A DNA stretch of 64,000 nucleotides, from positions 1,318,501 through 1,382,500 of the forward strand of contig NZ_CP083546.1 of the NCBI RefSeq assembly GCF_025144145.1. Reading direction: 5' to 3'. The stretch is from Leisingera sp. M658. Lineage in GTDB: Bacteria; Pseudomonadota; Alphaproteobacteria; Rhodobacterales; Rhodobacteraceae. This document shows, piece after piece, positions 1 to 9,495 of the stretch. Made by a program: the position numbers and the translations under genes. Each line of letters starts with the position of its first letter. Positions within the stretch are counted from its first letter, which is position 1. Below the pieces are notes generated by a model that saw only the letters and a program-made list of their open reading frames with translations, was not told where the DNA came from and ran no database searches.

Positions 1-183
1 GTCCTCCAGCGTTGCAAAGCGGGTCAGGATCTCTTCGGCCAAGGCGAGGCCGGAGGTTTCCCCGGTGGAGCCGACCAGCGCGCTGGCCAGCTCCTCCAGC
101 GGGCGGCCGTCCGGCTCCGCGGCGGCCTCGCGGCGCTGGCGCCGCTCGAACACCGTGGACAGGAGCTCAGCCAAGAGGCTCAT
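1..183 (-). CDS. Malonyl-CoA decarboxylase, N-terminal part (cut by window edge)
   Basis: Only the first 61 codons lie in the window. The product begins MSLLAELLSTVFERRQRR and continues with a GETSGLALAEEIL segment, which resembles the helical N-terminus of bacterial malonyl-CoA decarboxylases (MatA/MCD type). Those enzymes convert malonyl-CoA to acetyl-CoA and CO2. The start codon overlaps the stop of the upstream TRAP membrane subunit as ATGA, so the two are translationally coupled. The pairing suggests that the transporter imports malonate or a related dicarboxylate. The catalytic C-terminal domain is outside the window, so the family call rests on a short segment. Confidence 0.7.
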   Translation of the reverse strand, partial: MSLLAELLSTVFERRQRREAAAEPDGRPLEELASALVGSTGETSGLALAEEILTRFATLED

Positions 184-1496
184 AGCGCCGCTCCCATCAC
201 CAGGTCGGGCAGCCACGTGGCCAGACCCGGGAACAGGCACAGGAGGACAATCGCCACCACCATGCAGGCCACGAAGGGCAGCGAGCCGGTGAGGATGGTC
301 TTCAGCGAGATGTCCGGAGCAATGCCGTTGATCACATAGAGGTTGAGGCCAACCGGCGGCGAGATCAGGCCGATTTCCATGTTGATGGTCAGCACCACGG
401 CAAACCAGATCGGATCAAAGCCGGCGGTGGTGATGATCGGCAAGAGGATCGGCGCCGCCATCAGGATCACCGCAACCGGCGGCAGGAAGAAACCGGCGAT
501 CAGCAGGAACACATTGACCGCCCCCATCAGCACCCAGCGGTTCACATCCAGCGTGCCGATCCACTCGGCAATCGCCTGGGTGATGAACAGCGATGACAGC
601 ATGTAGGAGAACACACCGGCGGCGGCGATGATGAAGAGAATCATCACGCTTTCCTTGGTGCTGTCGCGCAGCACCACCCACAGATCGCGCGGGTTCCACA
701 GCTTGTAGATGATCATCGCGATCATCAGGCAGAGGAGTGCGCCGACTGCAGCGGTCTCGGACGGCGTGGCGATACCGCCGTACATGGCGTAGAGCACGCC
801 GAGGATGATCGCCAGGAAGGGCAGAACGCGGGGCAGGATCTCAAACCGTTGGCTCCAGGTGTAGCTGCCCGAGCCAAGGCGGGTGGCATCGCCCGAACGC
901 CAGGTCGAGTAGAGCGACCAGGCCATGAACAGGCCCACCAGCATCAAGCCCGGGATCACACCGGCCAGGAACAGGCGGCCGATCGAGGTCTCAGTCGCGA
1001 TGCCGTAGACGATCATGGTGACCGAGGGCGGGATCAGGATGCCGAGCGTGCCGCCTGCAGCGATGGAGCCTGCGGCGACGCCATCAGGATAACCGCGCTT
1101 GCGCATCTCGGGGATGCCCATCTTGCCAATGGCTGCACATGTTGCGGGCGAGGAGCCGGACATGGCGGCAAACAAAGCGCAGGCGCCGAGGTTGGAAACC
1201 ACCAGCCCGCCGGGAATGCGGGTCAGCCAGCGTTCCAGCACCTCATAGAGATCGGCGCCGGCCCGGGTGGAGGCAATCGATGCCCCCATGATGATGAACA
1301 TCGGGATCGACAGCAGGGCAAAGTTGTCGAGCTTGCCGAACAGGATTTCCGGCATCAGCTCCAGCGAACGGGGGCCGTCAAAGATGATCAGGAAACCGGC
1401 GGAGACAATCAGCAGGCCAATGGCCACGGAGACGCCGGAGAACAGTACGAGAATGGTGGCCAGCGCCACGATTCCGCCAAGCAGAAGCGGGTCCAT
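180..1496 (-). CDS. TRAP transporter large membrane subunit (DctM type)
   Basis: This 438-residue, very hydrophobic inner-membrane protein is the ion-coupled transport channel of a TRAP system. It has the usual DctM length and landmarks: LLSIPMFIIMG near residue 62, GSSPATCAAIG near 117, and the GILIPPS loop near 155. It lies directly downstream of the small subunit (5 nt gap) and overlaps the malonyl-CoA decarboxylase start. The order P-Q-M-decarboxylase indicates a single operon read from about 3.1 kb to the left. Substrate is inferred (malonate) from the decarboxylase and not visible in the protein itself. Confidence 0.93.
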   Translation of the reverse strand: MDPLLLGGIVALATILVLFSGVSVAIGLLIVSAGFLIIFDGPRSLELMPEILFGKLDNFALLSIPMFIIMGASIASTRAGADLYEVLERWLTRIPGGLVVSNLGACALFAAMSGSSPATCAAIGKMGIPEMRKRGYPDGVAAGSIAAGGTLGILIPPSVTMIVYGIATETSIGRLFLAGVIPGLMLVGLFMAWSLYSTWRSGDATRLGSGSYTWSQRFEILPRVLPFLAIILGVLYAMYGGIATPSETAAVGALLCLMIAMIIYKLWNPRDLWVVLRDSTKESVMILFIIAAAGVFSYMLSSLFITQAIAEWIGTLDVNRWVLMGAVNVFLLIAGFFLPPVAVILMAAPILLPIITTAGFDPIWFAVVLTINMEIGLISPPVGLNLYVINGIAPDISLKTILTGSLPFVACMVVAIVLLCLFPGLATWLPDLVMGAAL

Positions 1497-1501
1497 CGGC
1501 T

Positions 1502-2044
1502 TTACTCCAGTCCAAAGGGTTTATCGATGCCGGTCAGCACGGCCACCAGATCTGCAACCAGTTGCAGTAGCAGCAGGCCGAAGCCGACGGGGATCGCAAG
1601 GTAGGGGATCCACAGGCGCACGCCCCAGACGGTGTCCGACCGCCAGCCGCGCTCCCAGGCGAAATGCCAGTATTCAAAGCCGTACCAGAGCATGATCGCG
1701 ACGATGACGATCGACAGCCCCGCGGTCAGCACCGCCAGGGCAAAACGCCCGCGGGGCGCCAGCGATAGCGGGATCAAGTCGACATTCACATGGCCGCGCA
1801 GGTGCTGCACATAAGGCAGCCCCACCAGGGTGGCTGCGATGATCAAATAGATTACGGCCTCTGTCTGCCAGATGGTGGAGCCGTTCAGCACAAAACGCAC
1901 CACGATCATCTGGCAAGTGATTGCGACCGCCGAGACGATCATGCCGGCCGAGCACCAGCCCGCAAGGGTCGAAAGCGCTGCGGCCAGGCGGAGAAAGGGA
2001 TTGTTACCGGCGTGGGCTACAGCAGCATTGCTATGGCTGGCCAT
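1502..2044 (-). CDS. TRAP transporter small membrane subunit (DctQ type)
   Basis: About 180 residues with four predicted membrane helices and the DctQ-like pattern of a conserved aromatic/Arg stretch (WERGWRSDTVWGVRLWIPYLAIPVG) near the third and fourth helices. It joins the DctM subunit in the membrane and helps dock the periplasmic binding protein. Two ATG codons lie side by side; the second (2044) is preferred because GGGAGG sits 5 nt upstream of it, whereas it is only 2 nt from the first. A longer reading frame to 2092 lacks a ribosome binding site. It is middle gene of the P-Q-M transporter operon. Confidence 0.88.
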   Translation of the reverse strand: MASHSNAAVAHAGNNPFLRLAAALSTLAGWCSAGMIVSAVAITCQMIVVRFVLNGSTIWQTEAVIYLIIAATLVGLPYVQHLRGHVNVDLIPLSLAPRGRFALAVLTAGLSIVIVAIMLWYGFEYWHFAWERGWRSDTVWGVRLWIPYLAIPVGFGLLLLQLVADLVAVLTGIDKPFGLE

Positions 2045-2123
2045 CATCGCCTCCCGTTGTTGAAGAAGTTGAGGGGGAGCGGAGCGGCACAAGGGCCGCT
2101 CAGGTGGCAGTCAGGCGAGGGGG

Positions 2124-3110
2124 TCACTCAACTGCCAGCGCCAGGTCGAGCAGTGTCTGCCCGTCCGGAACCTCATCGACGAACTTCTGATAAGAGGTCT
2201 CCACCGCCAGCTTGCGCCAGGCTTCGAAATCCTCCGCCGTCATCTCGGCGATCTCGACACCGGCATCGGCAAAAATCTTGGCCGAGGCGGCGTCCTGCTT
2301 CTTGGCTTCCTCCAGATAGAAGGCCTGCGCCTTTTCCGAGGCCGTCAGCAGGGTGTTCTGCTGCTCTTCGCTGAGGCCGTCAAAGGTGCGCTTGTTCATC
2401 AAGAGCGGCTGATACATGAACCACAGCGCCACATCGCCCGCGGGGGTGTAGCAGCTGACCTGCTCGAAGATTCGGTAGGAAACAAACGACGAGGAGGATG
2501 TATTCGCGGCCTGCAGGACGCCGGTCTGCATGGCGTTGTAGATCTCAGACGAGGCCATTGAAGCAATCGATGCGTTTGCACCGGCCAGCATCTGTTCAAA
2601 CGACTTGCCGGCGGCCCGGGTTTGCAACCCTTTCACGTCCTCGGGCTTGGTGATGCACTTGTCCTTGCCGGCAAAACCGCCGGCAAGGTAGCCATGCACC
2701 AGCACCATCACATCATCCTCGGCCATCTTGGCCTCCAGCGCCTCCATGAAGGGCGAGTCGCTCAGGCGCGCGGCGTGGTCGTGGTTCTTCACCAGCCCCG
2801 GCATCAGGGTGAGGTTATAGGCGGGCTGCTGGCCGCCTGCATAAGAGAGCGGCAGCACCGTCATATCCAGCTGGCCGCGGCTCAGCGGCTTATACTGCTC
2901 GCGCGGCTTGAATAGCGATTTCGAGCCGAAGATCTTGATGTTCAGATCCACATCCGCAGCAGCCACCTCATCGGCGACGATCTGGGCAACCTGATGACGG
3001 ATGTCCTTGTTGGACCATTGATGCGACAGGCGCAGCTCAGTTGCGTTTGCCAGGCTGCCCGCAGCAGCCAGCGCCAGTCCCGCCACGGCGGCCTTCAAAA
3101 CAGATTTCAT
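2124..3110 (-). CDS. TRAP transporter periplasmic solute-binding protein (DctP type)
   Basis: A 328-residue secreted binding protein with a clear Sec signal peptide (MKSVLKAAVAGLALAAAGSLANA, cleavage after ANA). The mature part has the DctP fold signature: ELRLSHQWSN at the start, an LQTRAAGKSFEQML segment near residue 187 around the usual substrate-contacting Arg, and a Y-rich helical C-terminus. It captures the solute and hands it to the membrane pair encoded downstream. It is transcribed divergently from the GntR regulator at 3248, with a palindromic operator between them. Malonate or a similar small dicarboxylate is the likely ligand, judged by context only. Confidence 0.92.
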   Translation of the reverse strand: MKSVLKAAVAGLALAAAGSLANATELRLSHQWSNKDIRHQVAQIVADEVAAADVDLNIKIFGSKSLFKPREQYKPLSRGQLDMTVLPLSYAGGQQPAYNLTLMPGLVKNHDHAARLSDSPFMEALEAKMAEDDVMVLVHGYLAGGFAGKDKCITKPEDVKGLQTRAAGKSFEQMLAGANASIASMASSEIYNAMQTGVLQAANTSSSSFVSYRIFEQVSCYTPAGDVALWFMYQPLLMNKRTFDGLSEEQQNTLLTASEKAQAFYLEEAKKQDAASAKIFADAGVEIAEMTAEDFEAWRKLAVETSYQKFVDEVPDGQTLLDLALAVE

Positions 3111-3186
3111 TTTTTCCTCCCTTAATATTCTCCTGGCGGACCAGGGGATGGCAAAAGGGTAAGCGTTTTTTGTTTTTCAAATCAAC

Positions 3187-3204
3187 ATTTTTGTATACAA
3201 AAAT
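3187..3204. promoter_or_regulatory. Perfect 18-bp palindrome, probable GntR operator
   Basis: The sequence ATTTTTGTATACAAAAAT is a perfect dyad centred between the divergent TRAP operon (start 3110) and the GntR gene (start 3248). The core TTGTATACAA is the kind of site bound by FadR/FCD-subfamily GntR regulators. It is placed to control both directions. Confidence 0.7.
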
Positions 3205-3247
3205 ACCATGCTTGAATTTCAATTACACCGAAAGTAAACCTAGAGGC

Positions 3248-3904
3248 ATGGAACAACGCCGCGCCGACAACATCGCCGAGCAGCTGGAGGAGCTGATTTT
3301 CAACGGGACTTTTCCCGATGGCGAACGGCTGGACGAAGTCCGGCTAGCAGAGCAGTTCGGCGTCTCGCGCACGCCGCTTCGCGAAGCCTTTCAACGGCTT
3401 GCCCTGTCTGGCCTGGTCGAACTGATCCCGCGCCGCGGCGCCTTTGTGCGCCAGCCCGGACCGGTGGAGCTAATGGAGATGTTCGAGGTGATGGCAGAGC
3501 TGGAGGCGGTTTGCGGCCGACTGGCTGCTCTACGGATCTCGGAAGCGGCGCTAGAGGAGCTGAGGGAGGCCAATTCGAACTGCCAAGCCGCAGTCGATGC
3601 TCGTGACTCAGATGCCTATTATGCCGAGAACGAGCGGTTTCACAGAATCATCTACCAGCAGTCGGGCAACGGTTTCTTGACCCAGGAAGCTACTAAACTG
3701 CACAAACGGCTGAAACCGTTCCGTCGCCAGCAGCTGCGTTTCCGCGGCCGGATGGCACAGTCAATGGCCGAACATGAACATATCGTTCGGGCGCTGGAAA
3801 TGGGTACGTCAGACCTTGCTGCCAATACACTGCGGGAGCACGTGGCCGTCCAAGGTGAGAAGTTCCATCAGCTGATGGCCACTTTAAAGAATGCCGCTGA
3901 ATAG
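3248..3904 (+). CDS. GntR family regulator, FadR/FCD subfamily
   Basis: A 218-residue transcription factor. Residues 5-70 form the winged helix-turn-helix (DEVRLAEQFGVSRTPLREAFQRLALSGLVE, split around the recognition helix), and residues 80-210 form the all-helical FCD ligand domain with metal/ligand histidines in ERFHRIIY, EHEHIVRAL and LREHV. The ATG at 3248 is chosen because the conserved HTH begins a few residues later; a longer frame reaching back to 3041 would run through the operator. Divergent orientation from the TRAP operon implies that it senses a malonate-pathway metabolite and controls uptake. Confidence 0.88.
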   Translation: MEQRRADNIAEQLEELIFNGTFPDGERLDEVRLAEQFGVSRTPLREAFQRLALSGLVELIPRRGAFVRQPGPVELMEMFEVMAELEAVCGRLAALRISEAALEELREANSNCQAAVDARDSDAYYAENERFHRIIYQQSGNGFLTQEATKLHKRLKPFRRQQLRFRGRMAQSMAEHEHIVRALEMGTSDLAANTLREHVAVQGEKFHQLMATLKNAAE

Positions 3905-4502
3905 ATTGCCACCAAAGTTCCTCCCGAGGTCAATGTCTGCTTGACGCTGTTGAAGAGGTGCTACATTTGCAAAGCTTCGCGCTGAAACCAATGACTGCTG
4001 AGGGCTCACTGCCGCCGAATGCCAACGCAGCAAGATCCTTGTTGTGCGTGGACAGGAACCGGCCATCGACAGCTCTGGCCAAGAGATTGATCCTGCGGCG
4101 TTTCCGATGATGTGCTGCCATCCGTGTCCCAAAATCCAAGGCTCGGCCTGGTGGCGGCGAAATCTTGGTGAGAGCCCGAAACTACGAAATGCTGCACTAG
4201 ACAGTAACGGGAAGGAAGCGCGTAAAGCCGCCATTGGCCAAAGCAAGTTCGGAGCAAAGGAAACGCCCACCGATCGTAGAAAAAGCCGATTCGCCTCCCC
4301 TTAAACCGGTCGTTCGAAGATGATGCAGTAGTTTAGGAAATGAATGTATGGATCAGACCGAATTCTCACGTCATCTGTACTAGTGGCGTCCCTCTCAGAG
4401 ATAGGCGGCCGACATATCTCAAGTGCCAATTATTGGACTGTGTGGCTTACATTTTCGTACACACAGCCCGATAAGGTTAGCCATTTTCGTCAAAAAGCAG
4501 CT
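3905..4502. other. Intergenic stretch without a supported gene
   Basis: Several short frames exist on both strands, but they overlap one another, lack ribosome binding sites and show no recognisable domain. The composition is lower in GC than the flanking genes. It may be decayed sequence. No terminator or RNA gene could be recognised. Confidence 0.5.
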
Positions 4503-5939
4503 TTACTTCAAATGAGTACCTGTGTGACCATTAACCACTTTGCCTGGGTTCATGACACTTAGAGGGTCAAAGGCATTCTTCAATGCGTTCATGAATTGCC
4601 GTTTGATCGGGTCTCCATAGATTTGATCAAGTGGCAGCTTGTCCTGCCCAAGTCCGTATTCAGCGCTGAATGAGCCGTCGAGTTTTGCGACGAGGTCATA
4701 AATGCAGGGGGAAACCTTTGCACTCACTTCATCGAGGTAGGCTGGAGACTCGGCACCTTCCGGGGCAAGCACGTTGAAGTGTACATTGCCATCCCCAACA
4801 TGGCCGTAAACAGAAAGGCGGGCTCCCTGCCCGTACCGATGGACGAGATCGGAGCCAAGTTCAATGAACCTGGCCATATCAGAGATACGAACAGAAACAT
4901 CATGCTTCACTGAGCCGCCGTTGAGCACTTCACCTTCGGGGATGTGTTCACGCAGGTTCCAAAAGTCCTGTCTTTGCTGTTCGCTTGTTGCAATGACACC
5001 GTCCACGATTGTTTCGCCGGACATTCCATCCTCAAAAAACGCTTCGATGGCCTGGTCGAGGCCCAGAATCGGGGAGGACGATGCGGCCTCGATCAGCACA
5101 AAATGTTCGGAAGGAGTTTGAATGGGGCGGCGCAATTCAGGTTTGCCGGCAAAGAGAAGGTCGAGAGATGCACCAGAGATGTATTCGAACGACGTGACCG
5201 CCTCACCTGTATACCGCTGAGCTTTTGCCAAGAGCGGCATCAAATCACTGATCTCATTGATCGCCAGAAAGGCAGTGACGCGACTCGCCGCGGGCAAAAA
5301 CAGACGCAAAGAGGCTCCTGTAACGATACCGAGCGAGCCTTCAGCGCCAATCAGAAGCTGGTGCAACGCATACCCTCGATTGTCCTTCCGCAGCGGGGAC
5401 AGGTTGCTGAGCACTTGGCCATCCGGCAGCACGACCTCGAGGCCCAGAACCAGGTCCCGGGTAATCCCGTAGCGAACTGCCGAAACCCCTCCGGCATTTG
5501 TCGAAATGTTCCCGCCAATTTGGCACGATTGCTGAGAGCCAAGCGACAAGGGGAACATCAAGTTCTCCTGTTCCGCCGCTTCATGGATCTCAGAGAGAAT
5601 GCATCCCGCATCAACAGTGATCGAGAGGTTGTCGGCATCCACCTCCCGGATCTTGTTCATGCGCTGCAAGCTGATCAGCAGTTGCTGGCCGCTTACGTCC
5701 GGGGTCGCGCCGCCGCAATATCCTGTGTTGCCGCCGACCGGGACAAGGGCGACGCTGTGCAGATTGCAAAGTTTGACAATTGAGGCCACTTCCTCTGTCG
5801 AACGGGGTCGCAGCAGTGCGGGGCTTTCGCCGGTATACTTCTTCCGGAAGTCAGTTGTGTAACCGTTGATTATGTCTTTGTCGTTCACCACGATCTCTGC
5901 CGGCAGCTCCGCCAGCACTTGTTCATATGGAGTCATCAC
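4503..5939 (-). CDS. FAD-linked 2-hydroxyacid oxidase/dehydrogenase (GlcD/D2HGDH family)
   Basis: A 478-residue VAO/PCMH-type flavoprotein that oxidises a D-2-hydroxy acid to the 2-oxo acid. The FAD-binding domain spans about residues 40-220, with VPVGGNTGYCGGATPD and QIGGNISTNAGGVSAVRYG. The C-terminal FAD-oxidase domain carries the metal/substrate motif YGHVGDGNVHFNV near 377 and ends in the family hallmark MNPGKVV. This is closest in layout to D-2-hydroxyglutarate or D-lactate dehydrogenases that use ETF or a cytochrome as acceptor. It stands alone and points away from the TRAP system at 6.5 kb. If the two are linked, the imported solute could be a 2-hydroxy acid, but that is inference. 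Confidence 0.88.
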   Translation of the reverse strand: MMTPYEQVLAELPAEIVVNDKDIINGYTTDFRKKYTGESPALLRPRSTEEVASIVKLCNLHSVALVPVGGNTGYCGGATPDVSGQQLLISLQRMNKIREVDADNLSITVDAGCILSEIHEAAEQENLMFPLSLGSQQSCQIGGNISTNAGGVSAVRYGITRDLVLGLEVVLPDGQVLSNLSPLRKDNRGYALHQLLIGAEGSLGIVTGASLRLFLPAASRVTAFLAINEISDLMPLLAKAQRYTGEAVTSFEYISGASLDLLFAGKPELRRPIQTPSEHFVLIEAASSSPILGLDQAIEAFFEDGMSGETIVDGVIATSEQQRQDFWNLREHIPEGEVLNGGSVKHDVSVRISDMARFIELGSDLVHRYGQGARLSVYGHVGDGNVHFNVLAPEGAESPAYLDEVSAKVSPCIYDLVAKLDGSFSAEYGLGQDKLPLDQIYGDPIKRQFMNALKNAFDPLSVMNPGKVVNGHTGTHLK

Positions 5940-6514
5940 GCACCCTCTTGTGTTTGATCGGCATGGTAATGGGCGCTCGCTTCATGAAATTTTGTTTTCC
6001 TGTCCGGAAAAGGCATTCTGTGCCGCCTTGGCAGAAGTTTGGGCCATCAAACTGTTTGCCGTCTCATAGATCGCTGAACGAACGCCCCGCCAAGATCACG
6101 AGATGCAGGCACCAAGCCGCAACCCGCCAAAGGCAGGCCGTAAGTAAAAAATGAGCGTTAGAATCGACAAACTGACGGCACGCGGCGCAGCGCAAAAGAT
6201 GGCACTGAAGGACCTGATTAAGCCCACAGATTCTGCCGTTTCACTGCAGCCTTCAGCATAATCAGGATTTGCCGTGCTCCTACTCTGATTGAACCAAAGA
6301 GGAGGAGGGGAACCTTTGGTGATGCCGGAAACACCACAGTTTTTTGACCCTGCGGACACAGGCGATTGGCTGGCGGTGGTCTCGGCAGGCTCGCCCGCAA
6401 AACGCTGCAGACCTTGTTCGCTCTGCTGACGCTCTCACAGCAGAGCACGACGAGGACGCGCGCGGGAACACCCTCGACCACGAAAACCTTCGGTCATGAG
6501 GAGAGATACTGAAG
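5940..6514. other. Intergenic stretch upstream of the second TRAP operon
   Basis: It separates the divergent oxidase and TRAP genes. Two frames of about 35 codons start at 6151 (ATGAGCGTTAG) and near 6323, but neither has a good ribosome binding site nor a known domain. They may be remnants of a lost regulator. Promoters for both flanking transcripts should lie here, but no operator is obvious. Confidence 0.4.
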
Positions 6515-7513
6515 ATGAAAACATTCCTGAAATATCTGGCAGCTGGATCTGTTGCATTGCAGCTTGCCGCGCCCGCATTTGCCGCCGATATGCGGCTGAA
6601 GTTCGCCGGGGTTTTCCCGGTAGATCACCAGGGTTCCAAAATGATGGAACAGGTCAAAGCAGACATTGAGGCCGCTAACGTGGGCCTGAAAATCTCCGTT
6701 TTCCCGGCCAACCAGCTCGGATCCGGCGAAGCCCTGCTCGAAGATGTCGCGCGCGGGAACATCGATTTTGCCGCTGCATTTCTGTATGCAGACACCGACC
6801 CGCGTCTTGAAATCCTGTCCATGCCGTTTCTTGTGAGCGATTGGGACGAGATGAACTCGGTTATGCGCGACCTGGATTCCGAGTTCAACACCATCATTCA
6901 AGAAACCCTTTCTGACCATGGTGTGCGCCTGCTCGGTCAAAACCCGGAAGGTTTTGTCGGCATCGTGGCCACTGAAGAACCGGCCAACTGGAACAACTTC
7001 GACGCCAAAAACATGAACATTCGTGTTTGGTCCTCAAATGTCGTGAAGTCGATGGTCGAGACCCTGGGCTACCAAGCGACAACCATGTCTTGGGGCGACA
7101 TCTTCCCTGCAATCCAGTCTGGCATTGTTGATGGCGCAATCTGCTGCACGAAGACAGCAACTTACTCGATCTTTGCAAAGAGCGACGTGGGTTCGCATTT
7201 CGTCCAGTACAATTCGATCCCCGAGAACACCTCCTACTACGTTTCGGAAAAGACCTGGGAAGAGCTGAACGAAGCGCAGCGTGATGTCGTGCAAACGGCC
7301 TTCACCAAGGCTTCGGATGACTTCTTCGCTTACAACCGTGAAAACGATGCGGTCTTCGAGCAGAAGCTGGTCGAAAGCGGCTACACCATTCTGAAGTTGT
7401 CCCCGGAAGAGCAGGAGGCCATGGCCAGCAAGGTACGCACCGAAATCTGGCCCATGCTTGAAGACAGCGTCGGTAAGGATAACATCGATCGCCTTCTGTC
7501 CAGCCTGAACTAA
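6515..7513 (+). CDS. TRAP transporter periplasmic solute-binding protein (DctP type), system 2
   Basis: A 332-residue exported binding protein with signal peptide MKTFLKYLAAGSVALQLAAPAFA followed by ADMRLKFAGVFPVDHQGS, the standard DctP start. The conserved Arg segment appears as MNIRVWSSNVVKSMVETLG near residue 168, and the family W-G-D-I-F-P-A-I-Q-SG-IVDGA motif follows. The start is supported by GAGGAGAG upstream. It is the first gene of a P-Q-M operon (6515-9447) that ends with a strong hairpin. The ligand is unknown; a carboxylate is expected from the family. Confidence 0.93.
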   Translation: MKTFLKYLAAGSVALQLAAPAFAADMRLKFAGVFPVDHQGSKMMEQVKADIEAANVGLKISVFPANQLGSGEALLEDVARGNIDFAAAFLYADTDPRLEILSMPFLVSDWDEMNSVMRDLDSEFNTIIQETLSDHGVRLLGQNPEGFVGIVATEEPANWNNFDAKNMNIRVWSSNVVKSMVETLGYQATTMSWGDIFPAIQSGIVDGAICCTKTATYSIFAKSDVGSHFVQYNSIPENTSYYVSEKTWEELNEAQRDVVQTAFTKASDDFFAYNRENDAVFEQKLVESGYTILKLSPEEQEAMASKVRTEIWPMLEDSVGKDNIDRLLSSLN

Positions 7514-7582
7514 AACACTGAAAACACAAGAAGGGCCGGCCGTCACAGGTCGGCCCAAGTGTATGCATACAGGGGGAAATCT

Positions 7583-8161
7583 ATGGCGCATATAGCCGAG
7601 ATATTACCAAAGGGTATCGCAACGCCTCTTCAGGGCTCCCTGAGGATGATGCGCTGGATCGTGATCCTCAGCGGATTTCTGATGTCAGTCACGTTTTTTC
7701 TGGTCGTGATCATCAGATATGGTTTCAACGGTGATCTGTTCGCCTATGAGGAATGGCTGCTGACAGCCTGTTTCTGGGGGTTCTTTGCTGGATCAGCTTT
7801 GGCCTCCGAACGCGGACACCACATCAATGCAGACATCCTCGGGATCATTATCACAAACCCCAGGCTGCGATGGTGGCGCCGACTGATCGTGCTGACCATT
7901 GAATTGGTGGTGACCGCAGCCATTCTCTACTGGGGGTATCTGATGCTGGCCGAGGAACTGGCCAAATACCCGATCTGGAAAACCACCCCGGCCCTGAAGA
8001 TCCCATACTTCGCTTGGCGGGTCTCAATCTTCCTTGGCTTCTTCTTCATGACGATTTTTGCCGCGGCGTATCTCTACGCGCACATCAGAGGCATCGAAAT
8101 TGACTACGGGGACGACACGGACGCCGAAGACATGAACAAGAAAGAGGAGGCTGATCAATGA
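7583..8161 (+). CDS. TRAP transporter small membrane subunit (DctQ type), system 2
   Basis: A 192-residue four-helix membrane protein. The start at 7583 is preferred because AGGGGGAA precedes it; a frame beginning at 7559 has no ribosome binding site. Conserved features are FAYEEWLLTACFWGFFAGSALA in helix 2 (read in two blocks) and KTTPALKIPYFAWRVS before helix 4. The C-terminal tail is strongly acidic (GDDTDAEDMNKKEEADQ). Its stop overlaps the DctM start as ATGA, so the two membrane subunits are made in a fixed ratio. Confidence 0.9.
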   Translation: MAHIAEILPKGIATPLQGSLRMMRWIVILSGFLMSVTFFLVVIIRYGFNGDLFAYEEWLLTACFWGFFAGSALASERGHHINADILGIIITNPRLRWWRRLIVLTIELVVTAAILYWGYLMLAEELAKYPIWKTTPALKIPYFAWRVSIFLGFFFMTIFAAAYLYAHIRGIEIDYGDDTDAEDMNKKEEADQ

Positions 8162-9447
8162 TCATTGCAGGCAGTCTGGTCATTATCTGCGGCATGCTGC
8201 TGCTGGGTGTTAGCGTTTATGTGGCATTTGGTGCGGTTCTTCTTTTCCTTGCGGCCATGGGAGGGCACGAAGTTTCGGGCTACCTGCCGTCGGGTTCGAC
8301 GAAACTGCGATCCCTGGTTCTGCTGGCGATCCCTCTCTTTATGATTGCCGGGACAATCATGGAGCGCGGCAAAATCGCGGCTCCGCTTGTCAGCCTTGCC
8401 GAACTGTTCATCGGCCACCTGAAAGGCGGGTTGAGCGCAGCAACCGTTCTGGCATGCGGGATCTTCGGATCCATTTCCGGTGCCGCCAATGCGACGCTGA
8501 CCTGTATCGGCAGCATCATGATGCCGCATCTTCGCCGCGCGAATTACCCCGAAGGGCAATCGGCCGCGCTGATCGTATGCGCAAGCCCCTTGGGCCTTCT
8601 GATCCCGCCCAGCGGAAACCATATTCTCTATGGCTGGGTGGCGCAGCAATCGGTGCTCAAGTGCTTTCTGTCGACAGTCGTCCCTGCGCTTATTCTGATA
8701 ACTCTGCTTATCGCTGTGAACCAGTTCATGCTGCGCAAATATGATGATATCGAATTGCTGGAGCGCCCGCAGGAATTTGGCATGGCATTCCGGCAAAAGG
8801 CGACTCTGGCCTTTCCAGCTTTGCTGATGCCGCTCATTATTCTGGGGGGCATCTACGGCGGTATCATGACACCGACAGAAGCCGCCGGCGTTGCGGTCGT
8901 CTACGCTATTCCTGTGGCAATCTATGTCTACCGCGGCCTGACTTGGCGGGCTCTGGTTGAAGCGTTGACGGATTCAGGTGTGATCATCGGCGTCGTCATG
9001 GTGATGATCTTCATGGTGCTGATTGTCAGCAAGTTCCTGATCTTTGAGGATATCCCGAACATCGCAAAGGATCTGGTCTACTCTGTGTCAGACAACCCGA
9101 TTGTGATCCTGCTGATGGTCAACCTGGTCATGATCCTGATCGGTATGCTGATGGACGACATTTCTGGCCTGCTGCTGTCGACACCGATCCTGCTGCCGAT
9201 TGTGCAGGGAGTTGGAATGGACCCGATCCATTTTGCCGCTGTGCTGGGGGTCAACCTTGGAATGGCGAACATTACGCCGCCTACTGCCCCCTTGCTGTAC
9301 CTCGGCGCGAAAATCACCAAGACACCAGTTTCCAGCATGCTGCTGCCGACGCTGATTTTCATCATCTTCGCGTGGCTTCCAACCCTGGCTCTGACGACAT
9401 TTGTTCCGGAGATCGCTCTTTGGTTGCCCGAGCTGCTTTTGGGGTGA
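8158..9447 (+). CDS. TRAP transporter large membrane subunit (DctM type), system 2
   Basis: A 429-residue multi-helix membrane protein of the DctM family, with LLAIPLFMIAGTIMERG near residue 58, the FGSISGAANATLTCIGS segment near 102, and SPLGLLIPPSGNHILYGW near 142. It forms the transport core with the small subunit encoded immediately upstream. The variant loop GLLIPPSGNHILYG differs from the more usual IPPS-I/V in systems 1 and 3, which may reflect a different substrate. It is the last gene of its operon; a hairpin follows 50 nt downstream. Confidence 0.93.
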   Translation: MIIAGSLVIICGMLLLGVSVYVAFGAVLLFLAAMGGHEVSGYLPSGSTKLRSLVLLAIPLFMIAGTIMERGKIAAPLVSLAELFIGHLKGGLSAATVLACGIFGSISGAANATLTCIGSIMMPHLRRANYPEGQSAALIVCASPLGLLIPPSGNHILYGWVAQQSVLKCFLSTVVPALILITLLIAVNQFMLRKYDDIELLERPQEFGMAFRQKATLAFPALLMPLIILGGIYGGIMTPTEAAGVAVVYAIPVAIYVYRGLTWRALVEALTDSGVIIGVVMVMIFMVLIVSKFLIFEDIPNIAKDLVYSVSDNPIVILLMVNLVMILIGMLMDDISGLLLSTPILLPIVQGVGMDPIHFAAVLGVNLGMANITPPTAPLLYLGAKITKTPVSSMLLPTLIFIIFAWLPTLALTTFVPEIALWLPELLLG

Positions 9448-9495
9448 TCCCAAAATCCGGTTCTTCAGCAGCTGGAACTGAGTTTTGAAGAAAGA

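Noticed and set aside
3884..4304. Overlapping 60-128-codon frames on both strands
   Set aside because: No ribosome binding site, no domain, mutually overlapping; treated as gene-free.
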